From Streptomyces sp. CG1 (GTDB taxonomy: Bacteria; Actinomycetota; Actinomycetes; Streptomycetales; Streptomycetaceae), in NCBI RefSeq assembly GCF_041080625.1, contig NZ_CP163518.1, forward strand, positions 10,347,501-10,411,500: 64,000 bases of DNA, read 5' to 3'. The notes beneath the pieces were generated by a model, which made no database searches, was not told where the DNA came from, and saw only the letters and a list, made by a program, of their open reading frames with translations. The translations under genes and the position numbers were made by a program. Shown here in pieces: positions 59,550 to 64,000 of this stretch (its first letter is position 1; each line of letters begins with the position of its first letter).

Positions 59550-60138
59550 CTGGCGTTTCGCCCGCCCCCGGATCACTGCGCGCCCTCGGCCGGCGCTCCA
59601 GGTCCCGACGCAGCTGATCCATCCGGGCCCGACGCTCCTCGTCCGCCAGGGCAGCAACATCCGCACCCTGCTCCTGAGCCTCCGCCGTCACGGCCGGCGA
59701 CGGCGCCTCGCCGACTGCCCGCCGCCCGATCTCCACCGCCACCTGGATGTACCGCAGCAACTCCGACGGCGACAACTCCCGCGGGTCCAGAGCCTGCAGC
59801 CGTGCCACGGCCTTGCTCTGTACCGCCTGCGCCAACTCCGCGTGCCTGCGAGCGATCTCCCGCCGCGCCTGCGCCTGCTCGGCGAGGAACAGGCGATCCT
59901 GCTCACGGTCGTACGCCACCGACCGCATCACCCACGCGTACTGACGCGACCACCGGCCCAGGAGCGTGCGAGATTTACCCAACTCCCGTGCCACCTTCGT
60001 GACACTCCGAGCAGGGCCAAGATCGCGATATACGGCGAACGCCTCGAATGCCTGACGGGACTCACCGTCCTGGCGCTCCCAGGAGTCGACGACGCACCGG
60101 TCAACCACCGGCTGGTCTTCCTTCTCCCCATGCGCCAC
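59470..60138 (-). CDS. Phage terminase small subunit-like protein
   Basis: Up to 222 residues from GTG at 60138 (start uncertain). 'QAFEAFAVYRDLGPARSVTK' and 'VARELGKSRTLLGRWSRQYA' form the DNA-binding helix-turn-helix of actinophage small terminases. 'LFLAEQAQARREIARRHAEL' and 'LSPSELLRYIQVAVEIGRRA' form the oligomerisation helices. After about 'MDQLRRDLERR' the frame overlaps the start of the large subunit and is low in conservation, so the natural stop may lie near 59550. It sits directly upstream of terL as in phage genomes. A prophage relic; no other phage genes are present. Confidence 0.65.
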   Translation of the reverse strand: MAHGEKEDQPVVDRCVVDSWERQDGESRQAFEAFAVYRDLGPARSVTKVARELGKSRTLLGRWSRQYAWVMRSVAYDREQDRLFLAEQAQARREIARRHAELAQAVQSKAVARLQALDPRELSPSELLRYIQVAVEIGRRAVGEAPSPAVTAEAQEQGADVAALADEERRARMDQLRRDLERRPRARSDPGAGETPDDRELRRPVGDELGAAEGGGRRAGPG

Positions 60139-60241
60139 CGAATCCCGGCCACCTGCACGGACCAAGGTTAGATGTCCGAGCGTGAAGGTCACACCACACG
60201 GCCCGGTGTGGATGCGGTCGCCGGGCGCGACCCGGTCGCCC

Positions 60242-60273
60242 GACGTCGGCCCTGCCCAGGCAGGGCCGACGTC
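60242..60273. terminator. Perfect 15-bp hairpin terminator
   Basis: Arms of 15 bases (60242-60256 and 60259-60273) with a 2-base gap, 60 bases beyond the stop of the DUF2267 gene on the minus strand. Confidence 0.75.
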
Positions 60274-60333
60274 CATCACTCGACGGCGGCGGCGTCCAGG
60301 GCCAGACACCACCATGAGCGCACCCGGAGCCGT

Positions 60334-60768
60334 CTACGCGGCGGCGGCGAGTTCGGCGCGGCCGAACAGCAGCGCGTAGCCGGAGGGGAGCTGGTGCAGG
60401 ATGCGGGTGATGAGGTCGGGACCGGCGTAGGCGGCGACGGCGGAGAAGACGGAACCGGTGTCCCAGCGGGTGGTGGCCAGGGAGGCGCCGGTGCGGGCGG
60501 CGAGGTCTTTGACGAAGGCCCAGCCGCCCAGCGGCTGGGTGTCGGGGATCTGGGCGGTGAGGACGCGTGCGGCTTCGAAGGGGAGACGGGCGGCGAGGTC
60601 GACGCGTTCGTCGCCGGTCAGCTGGCGTCCCAGTCCGGCGAGGACGAGGCGGACGGCTTCCTCGGCCTTCTCGCGGGTGGGGTAGGCGCCCTCGTAGCGG
60701 ACCTTTTCCAGCATCTGCTCGTACGCCCTCCCGTAGGAGTGCTGGAGCGGCGTGTGCCGGTCGGTCAT
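60334..60768 (-). CDS. DUF2267 domain protein
   Basis: 144 residues from ATG at 60768. 'YEQMLEKVRYEGAYPTREKA', 'EEAVRLVLAGLGRQLTGDER' and 'DLAARLPFEAARVLTAQIPD' form the first half of DUF2267; 'SVFSAVAAYAGPDLITRILH' and 'QLPSGYALLFGRAEL' end it ('QLPxGYxxLFG' is the family hallmark). Soluble, helical, function unknown; such proteins are often encoded near stress genes in actinomycetes. It directly follows another, frameshifted DUF2267 gene (shared ATG/stop region), and both lie downstream of the Hsp20 gene on the same strand. A strong terminator follows. Confidence 0.88.
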   Translation of the reverse strand: MTDRHTPLQHSYGRAYEQMLEKVRYEGAYPTREKAEEAVRLVLAGLGRQLTGDERVDLAARLPFEAARVLTAQIPDTQPLGGWAFVKDLAARTGASLATTRWDTGSVFSAVAAYAGPDLITRILHQLPSGYALLFGRAELAAAA

Positions 60769-61168
60769 CACGGTCGTTGCCTTTCTGTCACTGGTGTCGT
60801 GGTGGCCGGTGTGCGGTCACCGGGGGTGGGTGTCAGGTGGGCTGGGTGGCCGAAGAGGAGGTCGTAGCCTGCGGGGAGCTGGACCAGGATCTCCTGGAGG
60901 AGGTCGTCGGCGGCGGCGTGGGCGACCGTGGACAGGACGGCGCCGACGTCCCAGGCCGCGGTCTGCTCGGTCGCACCCTCGATCCAGGCCGCCGTCGCGT
61001 GCACGAACCGCTTAGGTGCAGCGGCTCGGCGTTGAGCAGGATCGGGGCGAAGTCCTCCGGCAGACGCGTCGCCAGCTCGGCGCGTACCTCGCCTCCCAGG
61101 TGTGCGCCCAGGAGGGCGAGCGCCACGCGGGCCGCGCGGCCGGCTTCCTGCGGGGGTGTCGTACTCAC
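60768..61168 (-). pseudogene. DUF2267 domain protein, one-base frameshift
   Basis: ATG at 61168 opens 'MSTTPPQEAGRAARVALALL' and 'LATRLPEDFAPILLNAEPLH'. The natural continuation 'KRFVHATAAWIEGATEQTAA', 'WDVGAVLSTVAHAAADDLLQ', 'QLPAGYDLLFGHP' is in another frame. The change is near 61015, where one missing base after CAC would be needed. Together they make a full-length DUF2267 protein. Whether this is decay or a sequence error cannot be told. Confidence 0.75.
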
Positions 61169-61246
61169 CGCGTTCCTTCACATGGCCGAGGAACCTTCGC
61201 GTCGCGCAGGCACGTCGACCGCCCCCTTCCTCGGTTCCCCAGGGGT

Positions 61247-61289
61247 GCGGAGGACGGGCGAGGGGGGAGATCAGATACCCGTCCTCCGC
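61247..61289. terminator. Hairpin terminator after the Hsp20 gene
   Basis: GCGGAGGACGGG (61247-61258) and CCCGTCCTCCGC (61278-61289) form a perfect 12-bp stem, 27 bases beyond the hsp20 stop. Confidence 0.7.
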
Positions 61290-61315
61290 CGCTGGTCAGC
61301 CCTTGTCTGTCCGGC

Positions 61316-61747
61316 TCAGCCGGAGATCTCCTTGCGGCTGGATCCCACGCCGATGGCGATCTTGCGGGGCTTGGCGCGCTCGGCGATCGGGATACGAAGG
61401 GTGAGCACCCCGGCGTCGTAGTCGGCCGTGATGTGCTCGGTGTCCAGCGTGTCGGCCAGCACGATCTGGCGCGAGAAGACGCCCAGCGGCCGCTCCGACA
61501 GTTCCATCTGCACGTCGTCGGCCTTCGTCACGGGCCGCCGTTCGGCCTTGACGGTCAGCATGTTGCGTTCGACGTCGATGTCGATCGCGTCCGCGCTGAC
61601 GCCGGGGAGGTCGAAGGCCACCACGTACTGGTCATCCTCGCGGTAGGCGTCCATCGGCATCGGGGACGGCCGCGACCAAGTGCCCGGGCCCACCAGCTGC
61701 TGTGCCAGCCGGTCCAGCTCACGGAAGGGGTCAGTGCGCATCAACAT
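61316..61747 (-). CDS. Hsp20 / alpha-crystallin small heat-shock protein (Hsp18-like)
   Basis: 143 residues from ATG at 61747; GGAGG lies 9 bases upstream. '[18 protein letters not shown]' is the N-terminal arm. The alpha-crystallin domain (about 35-125) runs from '[20 protein letters not shown]' to '[20 protein letters not shown]', with the conserved 'GVLTLRIP'. ATP-independent chaperone that binds unfolding proteins in the cytosol. Divergent from an HSP18-regulator-type gene, with two matching inverted repeats between them that probably repress it at normal temperature. Confidence 0.95.
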   Translation of the reverse strand: MLMRTDPFRELDRLAQQLVGPGTWSRPSPMPMDAYREDDQYVVAFDLPGVSADAIDIDVERNMLTVKAERRPVTKADDVQMELSERPLGVFSRQIVLADTLDTEHITADYDAGVLTLRIPIAERAKPRKIAIGVGSSRKEISG

Positions 61748-61814
61748 CGGAAAACACCTCCAGGAAGGTTCGGGCAGTTGCTGCCAATGCGCTTCACTGA
61801 AACCGTTGTAACAT

Positions 61815-61831
61815 GTCATCCAATGGATGAC
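61815..61831. promoter_or_regulatory. Operator 1 between hsp20 and its regulator
   Basis: GTCATCC-AAT-GGATGAC, a perfect 7-bp inverted repeat with a 3-base spacer, 68 bases upstream of hsp20. Confidence 0.7.
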
Positions 61832-61840
61832 AAACATGGT

Positions 61841-61857
61841 GTCGTCCAAAGGATGAC
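61841..61857. promoter_or_regulatory. Operator 2 between hsp20 and its regulator
   Basis: GTCGTCC-AAA-GGATGAC, the same pattern with one mismatch, 26 bases centre to centre from operator 1 and 19 bases upstream of the regulator ATG. Confidence 0.7.
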
Positions 61858-61875
61858 TATCTGAGGGAGGTGCCC

Positions 61876-62508
61876 ATGACCCCGGCCGACCAGTCGGCAC
61901 CGTCCAGCGCCGACACGCCGAGCCCGGCGTCGTTCCTCGCCGCCGCGGCAGCCCTTCACGCCATTGACGACGCCCTGCATGCCGCGCGGCATGAGGTCCC
62001 CGGGACCGCCGAGACCCACGACGTCGGCCCGGAGCAGGCCCTGGCCTCGCTGCTGTTGCTGCGGCAGGTACGCGAGCAGCTCGCCGGATGGGAAACCGGC
62101 CTGATCGAAACCGCCCGCCACGCGGGTGCCAGCTGGGCCGACCTCGCCCACCCCCTCGGCGTCGCCAGCCGCCAGGCCGCCGAACGCCGCTACCTGCGCG
62201 GCCGTCCCGGCCCGGCAGGAACCACCGGCGAACAACGCGTCCAGGCCACCCGCGAGCGCCGCGCCGCCCAACGCACCACCGCCGCTTGGGCCCGTCGCAA
62301 CGCAGCCGACCTACGCCGCATCGCCGGCCAGATCACCGCCCTGACCGATCTACCCGCTGAAGCTCGCCTCCCGCTCAGCCAGCTCCACGCGGCCCTCGCC
62401 CACGACGACCCCGCCGACCTCATCCACCCCCTCAACGCCACCCGCCCCCACCTCACCACCACTCACCCCGACCTCGCAGCACAACTCGACGCACTCACAG
62501 CCCCCTGA
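61876..62508 (+). CDS. HSP18-type transcriptional regulator
   Basis: 210 residues from ATG at 61876 with GAGGGAGG just upstream. '[20 protein letters not shown]', '[20 protein letters not shown]', '[20 protein letters not shown]' and '[13 protein letters not shown]' form a helical DNA-binding unit with a '[20 protein letters not shown]' helix-turn-helix. The rest ('[20 protein letters not shown]', '[15 protein letters not shown]') is a helical sensing or dimer domain. Streptomyces proteins of this kind are annotated as HSP18 regulators. It is divergent from the small heat-shock gene and likely binds the two GTCATCC-type repeats, repressing both (inference from position). Confidence 0.8.
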   Translation: MTPADQSAPSSADTPSPASFLAAAAALHAIDDALHAARHEVPGTAETHDVGPEQALASLLLLRQVREQLAGWETGLIETARHAGASWADLAHPLGVASRQAAERRYLRGRPGPAGTTGEQRVQATRERRAAQRTTAAWARRNAADLRRIAGQITALTDLPAEARLPLSQLHAALAHDDPADLIHPLNATRPHLTTTHPDLAAQLDALTAP

Positions 62509-62810
62509 ACCCGCTACCCCAGCGTTGTCTCAAGGCAGACCTGGGTACCGGCACACGCGGAAAGGCACAAGGCTGCCGGTGGACTGGGCGGCAGCCGGAC
62601 GCGAGATCACCATCGCCCCAGGCGGGACGAACCGCCTCTTGGCGTTATCGATGTCGCGCTCAACACATCCGCAGACGACGACTGAACAGCCCGGCAACGC
62701 CTCTCCGTGACCGCCGTCGCTCCGGGAAGCGGTACGGCCATCGCTGGCGGGGCCAGATCAGGGCCGACATCAGGGCTGTGCAACCAGTGAGGTGGTCGAC
62801 GGGGCAGCCC

Positions 62811-62864
62811 CACCACCCCTCGAAACCGCTGTACGCCGCTGCGTATGCGCCCTTGTCGAGGACC
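62811..62864 (-). pseudogene. Isochorismatase-family fragment, inverted piece
   Basis: On the minus strand the 18 codons 'VLDKGAYAAAYSGFEGWW' correspond to the middle of nicotinamidase/isochorismatase-type hydrolases ('...KGxYxxAYSGFEG'). The piece faces the opposite way to the C-terminal piece on the other side of the palindrome at 62865. Confidence 0.55.
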
Positions 62865-62886
62865 GTGCAGCGCGATCGCGCTGCAC
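62865..62886. repeat. 22-bp perfect palindrome at an inversion junction
   Basis: GTGCAGCGCGA followed by its exact reverse complement. It separates two oppositely oriented pieces of one isochorismatase-type gene, as expected of a fold-back rearrangement junction. Confidence 0.7.
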
Positions 62887-63027
62887 GCGATGCGTGAGGG
62901 ATTCCGTACACGCGTACTGCTCGACCACACGGCGGGTGTCGCGGCGGAGTCGACGGAACGGGCACTGGGCGAAATGCGGGCCGCTGGCGTGGAGATGTCC
63001 GGGGAGCCCGTCGTGGCGGCTGGCTGA
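62877..63027 (+). pseudogene. Isochorismatase-family fragment, C-terminal piece
   Basis: Plus-strand 'IALHAMREGFRTRVLLDHTA' and 'GVAAESTERALGEMRAAGVE' match the C-terminal part of nicotinamidase/isochorismatase hydrolases ('A..EGFRTRVLLDLTAGVA...T..AL.EMRAAGV'). The catalytic Cys helix ('DHCV...') that should precede it has been lost at the palindrome. Confidence 0.6.
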
Positions 63028-63696
63028 AACGGAGGCGGTAGGAAGGTCGGGACTGCGATCGGCGGCGGAGCTTAGATCCTGAAAAGAATGATTTACCTAG
63101 TGCCTGTTGACTTCTAGTGCTAAATGTGCATTGTGGTTGCTAGACCACAACACCGAAAGAGCCACAAAGTCGGCGAGGACGTCTAGTCGACGGCGTGACT
63201 TGGACAGGATGTGGTTCAGGCCCCCGGCAAGCCGGCGCGATACCGAGGCGACAGTGACGACTGAAGCTTCAGGACACGCGCAGCACTACCGGGGACTGCT
63301 TTTGCCTCGACGCCTTCGCAAGGGGTGGCTGGATCCCACGGTCGAGGCCGTGTCCTCGGACTCTCGTAGGCATGATCATCCTGCCTGTCGATCGCACGCA
63401 CCTGCTCCTGCCCGTCGCTATCCCCCTGCGCTCCGCGACAGCCCGCCATTGTGGCCGCGCCCGCCTGGTCGTGAAACCCCTCGCCCTGGACGGGCGCCGC
63501 CGGAGCGGGGAGGGCCGAGCAGGTGTCTGCCCCGCGGCCGAAACTCGTGACGCGGGCGACAGCGCGCGAACAAACACTGCTACTGGGAAACGGGACCGGG
63601 CGACGTTTCCGGACGCAGGGGAGGTCGACGGACTATGGAAGGGGCGAAGCCGCGGCGTTGGGCCGCATGTATCGCCTCGTCGGTGGTGAGCTGGCG
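63028..63696. other. Non-coding region with an inverted repeat, no gene seen
   Basis: About 670 bases. It is locally AT-richer at 63080-63170 and contains the inverted repeat TTGTGGT-N6-ACCACAA (63131-63150). No convincing gene on either strand. Confidence 0.4.
63131..63150. promoter_or_regulatory. Orphan inverted repeat, possible operator
   Basis: TTGTGGTTGCTAGACCACAA has perfect 7-bp arms with a 6-base spacer, in an AT-rich patch downstream of a TTGACT element. No adjacent intact gene. Confidence 0.3.
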
Positions 63697-64000
63697 ATGA
63701 CGGGTTCGATCAGGGTTGGCAGTGTGCGGGGTGTGGCGGTACGCGCGCACTGGAGCGTGCCGTTGGTCATGCTGCTCTTCGCGTATGGCCTGGCTGACCG
63801 GACGCTGCCCGCATACGCGCCCGGCCTGGCACCCATCGCGTACGCGACAGCCGGAGTCGTCGGCGCGCTCCTGTTGCTCCTCAGCCTGGTGGTGCATGAG
63901 ACGGCGCACGCTCTCATGGCCCGCCGGGCCGGGGTGCCGGTGCGGGACATAACCCTGTGGGCGCTGGGCGGAGTGACCCAGATGGACCTGCCGACCAGGG
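63697..64000 (+). CDS. M50 site-2 protease-family membrane metalloprotease (partial)
   Basis: 101 codons from ATG at 63697 to the window edge; an ATG at 63667 in the same frame is an alternative. 'GVAVRAHWSVPLVMLLFAYG' is the first membrane segment, and 'GVVGALLLLLSLVVHETAHA' the second, carrying the zinc-binding HExxH as HETAH. 'LMARRAGVPVRDITLWALGG' and 'VTQMDLPTR' match S2P/SpoIVFB-like proteases of the M50B group. It should cut membrane proteins within the bilayer, for example an anti-sigma factor. The C-terminal NPDG motif and any CBS domains lie beyond the window. Confidence 0.85.
   Translation, partial: MTGSIRVGSVRGVAVRAHWSVPLVMLLFAYGLADRTLPAYAPGLAPIAYATAGVVGALLLLLSLVVHETAHALMARRAGVPVRDITLWALGGVTQMDLPTR

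Overview
This is a high-GC actinomycete segment that reads as Streptomyces or a close relative. The evidence is third-position G/C bias throughout, GTG starts with 4-base stop/start overlaps, an MmyB-type XRE regulator, a SpoIIE-type phosphatase, DUF2267 genes, an HSP18-type regulator and a zinc-independent L32 next to a Zur box. No rRNA, tRNA or CRISPR array was recognised. About 55 genes look intact. Roughly 18 more are broken, and some of their frameshifts sit in G/C homopolymers, so part of the decay may be sequence error.

Layout. 0-9.4 kb: end of an XRE regulator, an acetolactate-synthase-like ThDP enzyme, a flavodoxin-like reductase, an SRPBCC protein, a membrane PP2C phosphatase, a cupin, two alpha/beta hydrolases and an OhrR-type MarR regulator. 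9.4-20 kb: a scrapyard of SDR, transposase and integrase fragments around a response regulator (its kinase partner frameshifted), two small membrane proteins, a GNAT acetyltransferase, and a divergent WYL regulator/VOC pair. 20-25.3 kb: an ABC exporter beside the relic of a biosynthetic locus (CMP-KDO-synthetase-like, carrier-condensation NRPS and ATP-grasp pieces).

25.3-39.4 kb is a metal-homeostasis island. Five 15-bp Zur-box-like sequences precede four transcription units: rpmF with a CobW stub; znuA-C-B-B-zur; a CooC-like ATPase with a 130-aa partner; and a six-gene unit (second Zur/Fur, 91-aa protein, CobW GTPase, WD40 protein, thin [2Fe-2S] protein, ArsR). The island also holds a CmtR-type sensor with a CDF exporter, and an NmtR-type sensor divergent from a P1B-4 ATPase. 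Two decayed copies of one tyrosine integrase lie at 16.6-17.1 and 39.3-39.7 kb.

39.9-45.7 kb: a four-gene peptide/nickel-type ABC importer operon. 46-47.6 kb: a DUF1684 protein and a C-terminally truncated luciferase-like flavoprotein. 48-52.6 kb: a secreted sedolisin protease and a LAL-type LuxR regulator with a one-base frameshift. 53.8-58.7 kb: a tightly coupled organosulfur operon (TauD-like dioxygenase, sulfonate ABC importer, NtaA/DszA-type monooxygenase). 58.7-60.1 kb: a broken ABC ATPase abutting a phage terminase remnant. 60.3-62.5 kb: DUF2267 genes, an Hsp20 and its divergent regulator with twin operators. 62.5-64 kb: an inverted, broken isochorismatase and the start of an M50 site-2 protease.

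Functionally the strongest theme is metal limitation and excess. Zur would switch on zinc uptake, a cysteine-free L32, a CobW metallochaperone and poorly known accessory proteins, while CmtR and NmtR would control efflux. The second theme is uptake and cleavage of organosulfur compounds.
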